64,000 nucleotides of DNA from Actinoplanes sp. N902-109 (GCF_000389965.1 NC_021191.1:8371501-8435500), one strand, 5' to 3'. Shown: positions 25,782 through 34,356, counted from the first letter of the stretch. Made by a program: numbers and translations. Notes: generated by a model from the letters alone, not told the origin.

Positions 25782-27310
25782 CCCAGCTCTCCTTGGCCAC
25801 CGTCCTCGCCGAGGGCGCCCGGCGCTACCCGGGCAAGGTCGCGGTGATCGACGGGCCGCAGCGGATCACCTATCACGACCTGTGGGAGCAGGCCCGGTCC
25901 TGCGCGGCCGGCCTGCAGCAGCTCGGCGTCGGCCCGGGCAGCACCGTGGCGGTGCTCATCCCCAACGTCGCCGACTTCCCCCGGGTCTACTACGCCGCGC
26001 TCGCCGCCGGCGCCCGGGTCGTGCCGGTGCACCTGCTGCTGACCGCCGAGGAGATGGCCTACATCCTGCGCGACAGCGGGACCGATCTGCTCGTGGCGCA
26101 CTCCAGCCAGCTGGAGACCGCGGTCACCGCCGCACACAAGGCGGGCGTCGAGGTGGTCAGCGTCGGGCCGCGGCCGGACGGCAACGACACGCCCCGGCGG
26201 CTGGAGGACGCCGCCGCCGCTGTCGAGCCGCTGCGGTCGTACGTGTCCCGGGAGGCCGAGGACATCGCGGTGGTCTTCTACACCAGCGGCACCACCGGCG
26301 AGCCGAAGGGCGCCCTGCTCACCCACTTGAACCTGGTCATGAACGCCACGGTCAACGTGTTCGACGCCAACGAGGTCCATGTCGACGACGTGGTGCTGGG
26401 CTGCCTGCCGCTGTTCCACACGTTCGGCCAGACGGTCGGCATGAACGGCACGTTCCGGTTCGGCGGCACGCTGGTGCTGCTGGCCCGGTTCACCGGCGAG
26501 GCGGCGATCGAGCTCATGGTGCGTGAGAACGTGACGGTCTTCCACGGCGTGCCGACGATGTACATCGGGCTGCTCGAGGCGGCTGCGAAGGCGGAGAAGC
26601 TACCGGCGCCGCGACTGTGCGTCTCCGGCGGTGCCTCACTGCCGGTAGCCGTGCTGGAGAAGTTCACCGAGACCTTCCACGCCACCATCTACGAGGGGTA
26701 CGGGCTGTCCGAGACCTCGCCGACGGCCACCACCAACCAGCCGGCGTTCGGCACCCGGGCCGGCACCATCGGCCACCCGGTCTGGGGCGTCGAGGTGGAG
26801 ATCGCCCGCGCCGAGGTGGAGGAGCGGATCGAGCTGCTGCCCACCGGCACGCTCGGCGAGATCGTGATCCGCGGGCACAACGTGTTCGCCGGTTACCTGA
26901 ACCGGCCGGAGGCCACCGGCCAGGCCGTGGTCGACGGCTGGTTCCGCAGCGGCGACCTGGGCACCAAGGACGCCGACGGGTTCATCACGATCGTCGACCG
27001 CAAGAAGGATCTGATCATCCGGGGCGGGTTCAACGTGTACCCGCGGGAGATCGAGGAGGTGCTGGCCCGGCACCCGGGCGTGGTCCAGGTGGCGGTGATC
27101 GGCGTGCCGCACGACGTGCACGGCGAGGAGATCTGCGCGGTGGTGGTCACCGACCAGGAGCTGACCGCCGACGAGCTGGTCGAGTGGTCGAAGGAGCGGC
27201 TGGGCAAGCACAAGTACCCGCGCCGGGTCCGGTTCGTCGATCAGCTCCCGATGGGGCCGAGCTTCAAGGTGCTCAAGCGCGAGCTACGCCGAACTGTCGG
27301 CGGCCAGTAG
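25778..27310 (+). CDS. Long-chain fatty-acid-CoA ligase (AMP-forming)
   Basis: 510 aa ANL-family enzyme that activates a carboxylate to acyl-CoA, feeding the dehydrogenase encoded just upstream. Motifs: YTSGTTGEPKGALLTH (P-loop), YEGYGLSETSP, DGWFRSGDLG, IVDRKKDLIIRGGFNVYP, and GPSFKVLKREL with the C-terminal lysine. ATG at 25778 with a GGGAGG site. Its last 27 bp overlap the convergent Nudix gene. Confidence 0.93.
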   Translation: MTQLSLATVLAEGARRYPGKVAVIDGPQRITYHDLWEQARSCAAGLQQLGVGPGSTVAVLIPNVADFPRVYYAALAAGARVVPVHLLLTAEEMAYILRDSGTDLLVAHSSQLETAVTAAHKAGVEVVSVGPRPDGNDTPRRLEDAAAAVEPLRSYVSREAEDIAVVFYTSGTTGEPKGALLTHLNLVMNATVNVFDANEVHVDDVVLGCLPLFHTFGQTVGMNGTFRFGGTLVLLARFTGEAAIELMVRENVTVFHGVPTMYIGLLEAAAKAEKLPAPRLCVSGGASLPVAVLEKFTETFHATIYEGYGLSETSPTATTNQPAFGTRAGTIGHPVWGVEVEIARAEVEERIELLPTGTLGEIVIRGHNVFAGYLNRPEATGQAVVDGWFRSGDLGTKDADGFITIVDRKKDLIIRGGFNVYPREIEEVLARHPGVVQVAVIGVPHDVHGEEICAVVVTDQELTADELVEWSKERLGKHKYPRRVRFVDQLPMGPSFKVLKRELRRTVGGQ

Positions 27311-27721
27311 CGCCGGCAGCTCGGCCACGATCGGCTTGTCGGCGGGCAGCCACGGCACGCTGTCCAGCTCGTCCACGCTCAACCACCGCATGTCGGTGTG
27401 TTCCAGGTTGCGCGGCACGTCGCCGTCCAGCAGCGTCACCATGAAGACGCGCAGGACGGCGCGGCCGTGCGCCAGCGGCACGTCCGGGCCCACCCGGGCG
27501 CCGACCTCGACCCGCACGCCCAGCTCCTCGGCGCACTCCCGGGCCAGGGCCTCGGCGTCGCTCTCGCCCGGCTCGACCTTGCCGCCGGGGAACTCCCAGC
27601 GCCCGGCCACCTCGGGCGGCGCCGAACGTTCGCAGGCGAGCACACGTCCGTCCGTGACGATCACCGCCGCGACGATGACTCTGGGTAACGGCCGGCTACC
27701 GCCATGTTGTCCGAGGGGCAT
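27284..27721 (-). CDS. Nudix hydrolase (MutT-like)
   Basis: 145 aa. The full Nudix box G-x5-E-x7-REUxEExGU is present (GGKVEPGESDAEALARECAEEL then GV). Such enzymes hydrolyse oxidised dNTPs such as 8-oxo-dGTP; CERSAPPEVAGRWEFPGG resembles MutT. ATG at 27721 is chosen; a GTG at 27739 is also possible. Confidence 0.88.
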   Translation of the reverse strand: MPLGQHGGSRPLPRVIVAAVIVTDGRVLACERSAPPEVAGRWEFPGGKVEPGESDAEALARECAEELGVRVEVGARVGPDVPLAHGRAVLRVFMVTLLDGDVPRNLEHTDMRWLSVDELDSVPWLPADKPIVAELPALLAADSSA

Positions 27722-27904
27722 GAGCCAAGAGCGTGCCACAAAACTTAACCGAACAGGTTGAACGATGCGTCCTGATCGTCACGCAAACACGGATATGTGG
27801 GCGTGGACATAGTTGACGCCGCAGACAAGACTGGGGACACCGACCATGACGACACGGCGACAGTTCGGCCACAAGCCAGCAACAACGCCAGGGAGGTGCG
27901 GTCC

Positions 27905-28219
27905 ATGCGGCGGGGCTGGAGAACACGGGGTACCCGCTCCGACTACCTGAGCGACGCACTTGCGGTGCTCGGCGGCTGGACGCAAGACGGCGTCCAGCTC
28001 AAACGCGTGCTGCTGTGCGACGACAGTCAGCATGCCGACCTGACCGAAAGAATCAAGGTGGCGGCCGACACACTGCACGTCCGGCCGCAGATCAACCGGA
28101 CCGACGGCCACACCCAGATCCTGCTCGGCACGCCCGACGGCGACCCGATCACCGATGGCGACGTCACGCTGGCCGCCCGGATCGAGGACGCTTACCGCAC
28201 GGTGGTCGGCCCGCACTAA
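27905..28219 (+). CDS. Pterin-4a-carbinolamine dehydratase-like protein lacking the catalytic histidines
   Basis: 104 aa. The pattern LGGWTQDGVQLKRVL, a middle helix with RIKVAADTL and a C-terminal ITDGDVTLAARIEDAY resembles the 4a-hydroxytetrahydrobiopterin dehydratase fold. The diagnostic His-His-Pro is VRP here, so dehydratase activity is doubtful. ATG at 27905 has an excellent AGGGAGGT ribosome site; an upstream in-frame GTG at 27797 would add 36 unconserved-looking residues. Confidence 0.6.
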   Translation: MRRGWRTRGTRSDYLSDALAVLGGWTQDGVQLKRVLLCDDSQHADLTERIKVAADTLHVRPQINRTDGHTQILLGTPDGDPITDGDVTLAARIEDAYRTVVGPH

Positions 28220-28230
28220 CCTGCAACCTC

Positions 28231-28593
28231 ATGACGGCACCCGTGTACGACAACAAGGGCCAGTACGAGCAGATCGTCTCCGGCCTCCTCGACGGCGAGC
28301 AGATCATCGCGGTGTACGACGCGGTCGGCGTCGGCACCGGCTTCATCGGCCTCACCAACCGCCGGGTGATCATCCAGGACAAGTCGTTCGCCGGTAAGCG
28401 CTTCGCGATCACGAGCATCCCCTACTCGAAGATCAGCGCGGTCAGCGTGGTGAGCAACAAGAGCTTCGCCGGCCAGTACTTCTCCACCGGCACGATCGCC
28501 ATCACCGTCGGCACACACGTCTACGAGGTGGAGTTCCGCGGCTCGGAGAAGACCCACCACGTGCACAACGTGATCCTGCACTACGCCAGCTGA
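28231..28593 (+). CDS. Bacterial PH-domain protein
   Basis: 120 aa, a single bPH-type domain (GEQIIAVYDAVGVGTGFIGLTNRRVIIQDK then IPYSKISAVSVV). These small soluble proteins have no known enzymatic role. ATG 11 bp after the upstream stop; possibly co-transcribed. Followed by a strong terminator. Confidence 0.82.
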   Translation: MTAPVYDNKGQYEQIVSGLLDGEQIIAVYDAVGVGTGFIGLTNRRVIIQDKSFAGKRFAITSIPYSKISAVSVVSNKSFAGQYFSTGTIAITVGTHVYEVEFRGSEKTHHVHNVILHYAS

Positions 28594-28610
28594 CCCAGCC
28601 TCCCGTTGCC

Positions 28611-28636
28611 AGGCGCGCCCCTCGGGGCGCGCCTTT
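28611..28636 (+). terminator. Hairpin terminator after the PH-domain gene
   Basis: Perfect stem AGGCGCGCCCC / GGGGCGCGCCT with a 2-nt apex (4-nt loop in practice), followed by TT. Ends the 27905-28593 unit. Confidence 0.8.
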
Positions 28637-28650
28637 GACGTGACGGACAA

Positions 28651-28735
28651 AGCCTGGACACCATCGAGTCGTACGCCGGCCCGGCGGCCATCAGCACGCT
28701 GCCCGGGGTGGGTTACCGCGTCGTCAGTACGTGAG
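28651..28735 (+). pseudogene. Possible 3' remnant of a lost gene
   Basis: A 27-codon stretch ending in TGA reads SLDTIESYAGPAAISTLPGV and a few more residues. That looks like the C-terminus of a small oxygenase-fold or similar protein, but it has no start or upstream partner. It lies between the terminator and the convergent peptidase gene and overlaps the latter's 3' end. Weak evidence. Confidence 0.25.
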
Positions 28736-29461
28736 CACCCGGGTGGGCAGGGTCGTCTCGACCACCGTGCCGTCGGCCGTGCGCTTGACCTCGTACGCCA
28801 GTGGGCCCTCCTTGTCGGCCACGGCCTCGGCCAGGCGGGTGCCGCGGTAGATCAGGCCGGCGCCGTCGTCGGTGGCGTAGCCGTCGGGCAGAGTGCCGTC
28901 GGCGATGAACCGGTGCATCGTGGGCCGGCGCTGGTCCTCGCCGTTGTAGTGCACGCCGTTGCTGTACGGCAGCCAGCCCAGGCCGTCGGTGAAAGCCTGC
29001 AGGTCGTAGCCGAAGCTGTCGGTGCTGCCGCCGACATGCCAGCAGATGGAACCGGCCGAGACCCCGCCGAGGACGACGCCGGACTGCCAGGCCTCGTGCA
29101 GGATCGTGTCGAGGCCGTGCACCCGCCAGATCGCGCAGAGGTTGGCGACGCTGCCGCCGTTGACCCAGATGACATCCTGCTCGAGCAGGTGGGCACGGAT
29201 GTCGTCATGGTTGGGCATCGGGAACAGCTGCAGGTGCGACGTGCGGTAGCCGGTGCGGGCGAACGCGGCGTAGGTGGCCCCGATCCAGTTCTCGGGGTCG
29301 CCGACGGCCTGGTGCAGGAAGCAGAACCGGGCGGTGTCGCCGGCCCCGGACAGCTCCGCCGCGAGGTGGTGGATCGCTCCGGGCCGCAGGTCGAACGTGC
29401 CGTACTTACCGCGCTCGAAGCCGGCGCTGGTTGCGAGGATGGTGGGTTCAGCAGCGGTCAT
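28724..29461 (-). CDS. Peptidase E (family S51 dipeptidase-like)
   Basis: 245 aa. The nucleophile elbow GGVSAGSICWH with the catalytic Ser, VNGGSVANLCAIW and DDGAGLIYRG match the S51 aspartyl-dipeptidase family. ATG at 29461 makes a 4-bp overlap with the upstream nucleotidyltransferase stop; an in-frame GTG at 29479 is less likely. Confidence 0.87.
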   Translation of the reverse strand: MTAAEPTILATSAGFERGKYGTFDLRPGAIHHLAAELSGAGDTARFCFLHQAVGDPENWIGATYAAFARTGYRTSHLQLFPMPNHDDIRAHLLEQDVIWVNGGSVANLCAIWRVHGLDTILHEAWQSGVVLGGVSAGSICWHVGGSTDSFGYDLQAFTDGLGWLPYSNGVHYNGEDQRRPTMHRFIADGTLPDGYATDDGAGLIYRGTRLAEAVADKEGPLAYEVKRTADGTVVETTLPTRVLTY

Positions 29462-30288
29462 CGCGTCATCATGGCGCACGCGTCAGCGGTTTCCAGCACC
29501 AGGTCAGCGGCCGCTGCGAGGGCCGTGGCGAGGTGCAGCGGGTCGCCGTCGACGCAGGCGAACATCGCGTCCACCCGCTCGGCGAAGCGGGGTGGTGCGC
29601 CGGGTAGTGCCGCCGCGGCTGCCACCGCGCCCTTCTCGTTGATCAGCCAGCGGCCGGCCGCGCCGTGCAGAGCGTGCGCGCACACACCGGCCGACCGGAA
29701 CAGGCACCCGGCCACGTACGCGGAATCGGCCCGGCTGACCGCCTTGCGGCCCAGCCCGACCAGGAAGTCGGCTTCCCACAGGCCGGCGACCAGCGCGTCG
29801 GTCAGCGCAGTCGGATAGACCCGGGCGTGCTCCTGCAGCGCGGCCAGTTCGCCCGCCGGGTCGGTGAGGATCCGGCCGAGCGCCACCTCTCCCACGTACG
29901 AGAAATCCGGCACGTCCAGCGGATGGCCCGCTTGCGCGTGGAACGAGAATCTCCCCGCGGAGGCGTCCGTCCAGGCCTGGCCGACCCGATCCAGGTCGCG
30001 GTAGATCCAGTCGACCGCGGCGTCGTCCACGGTGAGCCATCCCCCGCCGTCCACCCACGGTCCCCATTCACCGCGGGCCGTCACCCGGGCACCCGGGCCG
30101 GCGAAGGTGCGGGCGACTGCCCCGAGGGCTGCGATGTCGAGGTCGCCGCGGTAGTAGAGGCCGAGGTCGGTGTCCGACTCCGGGGTGTGGGTGCCGCGGG
30201 CCCGGCTGCCGCCCAGCAGCACCGCGACGATTCCCGGGACGGCGGTGAGCCGGGTGGCCATCTCCCGCAGCCGCGCGTCGGTGATCAT
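29458..30288 (-). CDS. Nucleotidyltransferase-domain protein
   Basis: 276 aa. The N-terminal polymerase-beta-like fold has GGSRARGTHTPESDTDLGLYY, the GS-x-n-D-x-D metal motif (residues about 27-47), then a helical C-terminal region. Members include antibiotic nucleotidyltransferases and minimal MNT proteins; the substrate is unknown. ATG overlaps the methyltransferase stop. Confidence 0.82.
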   Translation of the reverse strand: MITDARLREMATRLTAVPGIVAVLLGGSRARGTHTPESDTDLGLYYRGDLDIAALGAVARTFAGPGARVTARGEWGPWVDGGGWLTVDDAAVDWIYRDLDRVGQAWTDASAGRFSFHAQAGHPLDVPDFSYVGEVALGRILTDPAGELAALQEHARVYPTALTDALVAGLWEADFLVGLGRKAVSRADSAYVAGCLFRSAGVCAHALHGAAGRWLINEKGAVAAAAALPGAPPRFAERVDAMFACVDGDPLHLATALAAAADLVLETADACAMMTR

Positions 30289-31022
30289 GGCTTGACCGCG
30301 TCGACCAGGACGCGCTTCGCGTACGAGACGAACATCCCGTCCTCCTGGATGCGGTCGTGCACCGCGCGCAGTTGCGGCAGATAGCGCTCGATCGTGAAGC
30401 CGGGCACCGTCCATACGACCATACGCAGGAAGTAGGCCACCGCGGCCACGTCGAAGAACTCCAGGCGCAGGCAGGCGTGCTCGGTGCGTGCGACCGCCAG
30501 GCCCGCCTCGGTGGCGAGGTCGGCGTGCTGATCGGGGCCGGGTGGCGGCAGTGGGCCGAGCATGGCCTCGGACAGCTCACGGTTGGTGCCCGCGCCGATC
30601 TGCTGGGACAGGAACCGGCCGCCGGGGCGCAGCACCCGTGCGATCTCGCCCCACGGCGTCCGTTCCGGGTGCCGGCTGACCACCAGGTCGAACGATCCGT
30701 CCCGGAACGGCAGTCCGGTCCGGGCCGTGCGGACCACCCGGCCATCGAGCGGGGCCAGGCCGGCCGCGGCAACCGGCACATTGGGTGCCCACGTCTCGGT
30801 CGCCACCAGCAGCGCGGGTGGGCGGGTCAGCGTTGCGAGCACCTCACCGCCGCCGGTCTGCACGTCCAGCGCCGCCGTGGCGCGCGTCATCGCCTCGGCC
30901 ATCAGCCGGGCGTAGCCCCAGTCCGGCCGCTCCTCGGTCGCCCGGCCGGCGAACCACGAGAAATCCCACCCCGTCAGCGGTACGGCCGCAGCCTCGGCGA
31001 TCAAGTCGTCGAACGTCCTCAT
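30285..31022 (-). CDS. SAM-dependent methyltransferase
   Basis: 245 aa. Class I Rossmann methyltransferase: GGGEVLATL (SAM loop region), DLVVSRHPERTPWGEIARVLRPGGRFLSQQIG is the post-I/II region. Operon with the nucleotidyltransferase and peptidase E; all junctions are ATGA-type overlaps. Substrate unknown. Confidence 0.82.
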   Translation of the reverse strand: MRTFDDLIAEAAAVPLTGWDFSWFAGRATEERPDWGYARLMAEAMTRATAALDVQTGGGEVLATLTRPPALLVATETWAPNVPVAAAGLAPLDGRVVRTARTGLPFRDGSFDLVVSRHPERTPWGEIARVLRPGGRFLSQQIGAGTNRELSEAMLGPLPPPGPDQHADLATEAGLAVARTEHACLRLEFFDVAAVAYFLRMVVWTVPGFTIERYLPQLRAVHDRIQEDGMFVSYAKRVLVDAVKP

Positions 31023-31948
31023 GGGGCCTGATTGTGCGCCCCGGCCCCGGCGGCGGGCGCGGCATTTACCGCACACGGCAGCGTCAGGTCGAGCGCGTCG
31101 AGCCGGTCGGAGCTGAGCAGGCCGGGCCGCTCGTCGAGCAGCTTCTCCGGCTCGGGCCGGGTCTCGTCGCCGCACAGCGCGGCCCGCCGGGTCGGCCGGT
31201 CGCTGTCGTCGTGGTGATGATCGTGGCTGTCGTCGTGATCGTTGTGGTCGTCGTGGTGGTCACCGTGGTCGCCGTGGTCCTCGCGCGGCCCGTCGTGGTT
31301 GTCGCCGGGGCGCTCGGGCCCGTGGCCGCTGCCGAACGCGATCACCCGGTGCCGCGGCCGGCGGGTCACGGCGGAGCCGAGCAGGCGGCGGTGGGTCACC
31401 CGGCCCGCGGCGTAGGTCACCTCGTAGTGCAGCACCCGCTCGCCGGGCACCCCGGTGGTCCGGATGCGCTTGCTGCCGCGCGGCATCGACGGGTCGCGGA
31501 CCAGCCGGGTGCGGAACGGGATGGTCTGGGTCTCCGACACTCGCCCGAGGTGGACAACCGGGCCACCGGCGGCAGCACGGGCCACCGTTGCCGGTGCGGC
31601 TGCGGGCGCGGTGCTGCGCGGCCGGCGGGTCGCCGTGCGGTCCGCCTCCCGATCCGCCTGCCGGTTCGGCACGGACTTCGCCGCCTGTACCGCGGCGGGG
31701 GCCGACGACGCGGGAGCGGGCGCCGACGGCTGGGGCGGCACCTCGACCACGGCTGCCGGCGCGGCGGCGCTGTGCGACTGCTCGGTCCGGATCAACGCCG
31801 CGATGCCCCCGGCACCCCCGGCGAGGAGGGCGAGCACCCCGAGCCCGGCGGTGGTCATCCGGACGCCGAACGGCAACCGGGCCCAGAACGACTTCGGTGG
31901 CAATTGGAGCAGATGCTGCCAGTAATCACTAGATGTCTGGTTGAGCAC
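31019..31948 (-). CDS. Membrane-anchored G5-domain protein with His/Asp-rich stretch
   Basis: 309 aa. One transmembrane helix at about residues 30-52 (MTTAGLGVLALLAGGAGGIA), a Pro/Ala/Arg linker, and a G5 domain around residues 130-205 (IPFRTRLVRDPSMPRGSKRI, GVPGERVLHYEVTYAAGRV). Next comes an unusual run rich in His and Asp (about residues 212-250; segments like HGDHGDHHDDHNDHDD) and a C-terminal part with two Cys. The acidic-histidine stretch may bind divalent metal. GTG start; ATG 31858 just before the helix is an alternative. Confidence 0.72.
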   Translation of the reverse strand: MLNQTSSDYWQHLLQLPPKSFWARLPFGVRMTTAGLGVLALLAGGAGGIAALIRTEQSHSAAAPAAVVEVPPQPSAPAPASSAPAAVQAAKSVPNRQADREADRTATRRPRSTAPAAAPATVARAAAGGPVVHLGRVSETQTIPFRTRLVRDPSMPRGSKRIRTTGVPGERVLHYEVTYAAGRVTHRRLLGSAVTRRPRHRVIAFGSGHGPERPGDNHDGPREDHGDHGDHHDDHNDHDDSHDHHHDDSDRPTRRAALCGDETRPEPEKLLDERPGLLSSDRLDALDLTLPCAVNAAPAAGAGAHNQAP

Positions 31949-32116
31949 TTCAGCATTGTGCGGGCGTAGGCGCCGGTCGCCAGCGTCAGCGCCGTACCCG
32001 ATCGGATGACCATTATCGGACCGTCAGCCAAGCGACACAGCCCGAGCCGCTGCCTCGTTCCGCACCGGAACCGCCCGACAATCGTCCGGACACACCACGC
32101 AACCTTTGGAGGAACG

Positions 32117-32575
32117 GTGCGTAGAACGGTCAGCATCCTGGCAGCAGCGGCCACCGCCCTCGCCGGATCGCTCCTGATCGGTGGCCCGGCTCAGGCGGCC
32201 ACCCCGGCGCTCCGCTTCCACGGCGCCCAGTACGACTCGCCGGGCTCGGACACCCGCAGCAACACCAGCCTCAACAACGAGTGGATCTCGCTGGTCAACA
32301 GCGGCAGCAAGGCGGTCAACCTCAAGGGCTACACGATCCGCGACGCCTCCAACCACGTCTACACGTTCGGCAGCGTGAGCATCGCGGGCAAGGGCGGCCG
32401 GCTCTGGCTGCACACCGGCAAGGGGACGGCCAACGCCAAGAACCGCTACTGGGGCAGCGGCAACTACATCTGGAACAATACCGGCGACAAGGCGACCCTG
32501 AAGAACGCCTCCGGCAAGACCGTCGACACCTGCTCGTACGGCTCGAAGAAGGGCCGCACCTGGGTGGCGTGCTGA
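32117..32575 (+). CDS. Secreted lamin-tail-domain protein
   Basis: 152 aa. Signal peptide (RRTVSILAAAATALAGSLLI ending near AQAA), then a single lamin-tail (LTD) domain: NNEWISLVNSGSKAVNLKGY, IRDASNHVYTFG, NYIWNNTGDKATLKNASG. Two Cys near the C-terminus could form a disulfide. GTG start preceded by GGAGG. Exported; role unknown, as for most single-LTD proteins. Confidence 0.82.
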   Translation: MRRTVSILAAAATALAGSLLIGGPAQAATPALRFHGAQYDSPGSDTRSNTSLNNEWISLVNSGSKAVNLKGYTIRDASNHVYTFGSVSIAGKGGRLWLHTGKGTANAKNRYWGSGNYIWNNTGDKATLKNASGKTVDTCSYGSKKGRTWVAC

Positions 32576-32580
32576 CGTGA

Positions 32581-32610
32581 CAACGGGCCGCCCGGCTGGG
32601 CGGCCCGTTG
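32581..32610. terminator. Bidirectional terminator after the LTD gene
   Basis: Perfect 13-bp stem CAACGGGCCGCCC / GGGCGGCCCGTTG with loop GGCT, between the convergent LTD and FMN-reductase genes. Confidence 0.85.
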
Positions 32611-32625
32611 GTCAGCAGCGGTACG

Positions 32626-33198
32626 TCAGGCGGCGGTGACGGCCGAACGCACCTGCTCGAGCGCCTTGCTCCACGCGACGACCTGGTCGAGGACCACGGT
32701 CAGCTGGCCGGCCTGCTGCGGCTGCGGCGTGAACTGGCTGTAGTTGACGAAGTCGGACGCGAGGAACAGCGTCACGGCCGCGCGGACGTCGGCCATCATC
32801 AGCTCGCCGGCGATCAGGCGCAGGTTCTCGATGGCCCGCGCGCCGCCGACCGAGCCGTAGCCGACGAAGCCGACGGCCTTGTTGTTCCACTCGGCGAACA
32901 GGTAGTCGAGCGCGTTCTTCAGCACACCCGAGGTGGTGTGGTTGTACTCCGGCGTCACCATCACGAAGCCGTCGAAGGACGCGATCTTCTCGGCCCAGGC
33001 GATCGTGTGCGGCTTGGTGTACTGCGCCATCGACGGCGGGACCGGCTCGTCGAGGTGGGGCAGCGGGAAGTCGGCGAGATCGACGAGCTCGAACTCGGCG
33101 TCGGTGCGCTGGGACGCGTTCTCCAGCACCCACTTGGCCACGGCTTCGCCGTTGCGGCCGGGGCGGGTGCTGCCGAGGATGATGCCGATCTTGGTCAT
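32626..33198 (-). CDS. NADPH-dependent FMN reductase
   Basis: 190 aa flavodoxin-like oxidoreductase. GIILGSTRPGRNGEAVAKWV is the FMN phosphate loop; MVTPEYNHTTSGVLKNALDYL is the family motif. Likely an NAD(P)H quinone, azo-dye or chromate-type reductase. ATG at 33198 follows GGAGAAG. Divergent from a MarR gene that probably controls it. Confidence 0.9.
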   Translation of the reverse strand: MTKIGIILGSTRPGRNGEAVAKWVLENASQRTDAEFELVDLADFPLPHLDEPVPPSMAQYTKPHTIAWAEKIASFDGFVMVTPEYNHTTSGVLKNALDYLFAEWNNKAVGFVGYGSVGGARAIENLRLIAGELMMADVRAAVTLFLASDFVNYSQFTPQPQQAGQLTVVLDQVVAWSKALEQVRSAVTAA

Positions 33199-33247
33199 GT
33201 GCTTCTCCGTCGTCTGTGAAGCTTGCTTCGTCAAGGAAATACCGTGG

Positions 33248-33274
33248 TTCTACGGGGTGTCAAGGTCGTAGGAT
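33248..33274. promoter_or_regulatory. Inverted repeat and -10 box in the FMN reductase / MarR gap
   Basis: TTCTACG at 33248-33254 and CGTAGGA at 33267-33273 form an inverted repeat (6 of 7 pairs, 12-bp spacing). TAGGAT at 33269-33274 is a plausible -10 only 7 nt before the MarR ATG, implying a leaderless mRNA. Likely MarR autoregulatory site. Confidence 0.45.
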
Positions 33275-33281
33275 CTTTGTC

Positions 33282-33761
33282 ATGCCCCCTGAACCCCTGA
33301 CCGACCAGGAAATGGCGGTCATGCGTGCGTTCGGCCGGCTCATGCTGTTGATGCCACGGATGCTCGATGCCGACCTCGAGCGCGATCAACGAATGTCCCT
33401 GAGTGAGTATTCCGTGTTGCGCCATCTCTCCGAGTCGCAGGGTGGCGTCATGCGGATGAGCGAGCTCGCCGCGTCCTGTGACATGTCGCTGAGCGGCATG
33501 ACCCGGCTGGCCGCCAAGCTGGAAAGCCTCGGCCATCTGACCCGGCTCAGGTGCGAGACGGACGGGCGCGGCTCCAACGCGGTGCTCACCGACGCCGGCC
33601 TCGCCCGGCTGCGCGAGGCCTGGCCGACCCACCTCGACAGTGTCCGCCGGCACATCTTCAACCATCTCGGCGACCTCGATCTGGTGGCTCTGGCCAAGGC
33701 GCTCGAGGCGATGACGGCTTCCGGTGGACCGCCGTGCCACAGTGCCGCATGTGACGCTTAA
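33282..33761 (+). CDS. MarR-family transcriptional regulator
   Basis: 159 aa winged-helix regulator (MSELAASCDMSLSGMTRLAAKLESLGHL, wing RCETDGRGSNAVLTDAG). Divergent from the FMN reductase gene, the usual layout for redox- or aromatic-responsive MarR pairs. ATG 33282 is chosen; the upstream in-frame ATG 33216 would overlap the promoter. Confidence 0.88.
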   Translation: MPPEPLTDQEMAVMRAFGRLMLLMPRMLDADLERDQRMSLSEYSVLRHLSESQGGVMRMSELAASCDMSLSGMTRLAAKLESLGHLTRLRCETDGRGSNAVLTDAGLARLREAWPTHLDSVRRHIFNHLGDLDLVALAKALEAMTASGGPPCHSAACDA

Positions 33762-34326
33762 GCCCTTCATCCGCCGATTCCTGCACGAAGACCACCGTAT
33801 CGCCGCGGCCCAGGCCACGTTTCTCGTATCGGACGACGAGCGGGGACTGTTGCTGTGGAGCGACGCCGGCTCGGCCGTCATGCGCAGAACCGATCTTTCC
33901 GGTACGCCGACCCGGGACCTCCCCGTGGCGCGGGAGCTGGCGATGACCACGATGCTGGCTCCGGCCGTACGGGAGCTGAGGTCCTTGACCCTGCTGCCCC
34001 CCGGCGCGGCACACGCGGTCTCGTGGAACTGGCTCGCGGACGGCACCTTCACCGGCTGGTACGTCAACCTGGAGACGCCCGCGCAGCGGTGGTTCGGCGG
34101 GACCGACAGCCAGGACCAGGTCCTCGATCTGGTGGTCGCACCGGACCGCTCGTGGCAGTGGAAGGACGAGGCGGACTTCGCCGGCGCGCCGGAGATCCGC
34201 GCCGAGGGTGAGCGGGTGGCCAAGCTGGCCGACGCCGGCGAGTTCCCGTTCGACGACACGTTCCGCCAGTTCACAAGCGATCTCGGGCCCGCGCCGATGC
34301 CGCCGTACTGGGATGCGCCCGCTTGA
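33751..34326 (+). CDS. DUF402 domain protein
   Basis: 191 aa. TGWYVNLETPAQRWFGGTDSQDQVLDLVV and PDRSWQWKDEADF are diagnostic of DUF402 (FomD-like), a fold including nucleotide diphosphatases. GTG start overlaps the MarR 3' end by 11 bp. Its stop lies inside the -35 box of the next gene. Confidence 0.82.
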   Translation: MTLKPFIRRFLHEDHRIAAAQATFLVSDDERGLLLWSDAGSAVMRRTDLSGTPTRDLPVARELAMTTMLAPAVRELRSLTLLPPGAAHAVSWNWLADGTFTGWYVNLETPAQRWFGGTDSQDQVLDLVVAPDRSWQWKDEADFAGAPEIRAEGERVAKLADAGEFPFDDTFRQFTSDLGPAPMPPYWDAPA

Positions 34327-34350
34327 CGTATGCCCTTATGGGAATACGAT
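34323..34350 (+). promoter_or_regulatory. Leaderless promoter with near-perfect operator for ArsR-SRPBCC
   Basis: TTGACG (34323-34328), 16-bp spacer, TACGAT (34345-34350), then 6 nt to the ATG at 34357, so transcription should start at or next to the start codon. An inverted repeat spans 34327-34348: CGTATGCCC, 4-nt centre TTAT, GGGAATACG (8 of 9 pairs). The encoded ArsR protein is the obvious ligand. Confidence 0.72.
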
Positions 34351-34356
34351 GGCGTC

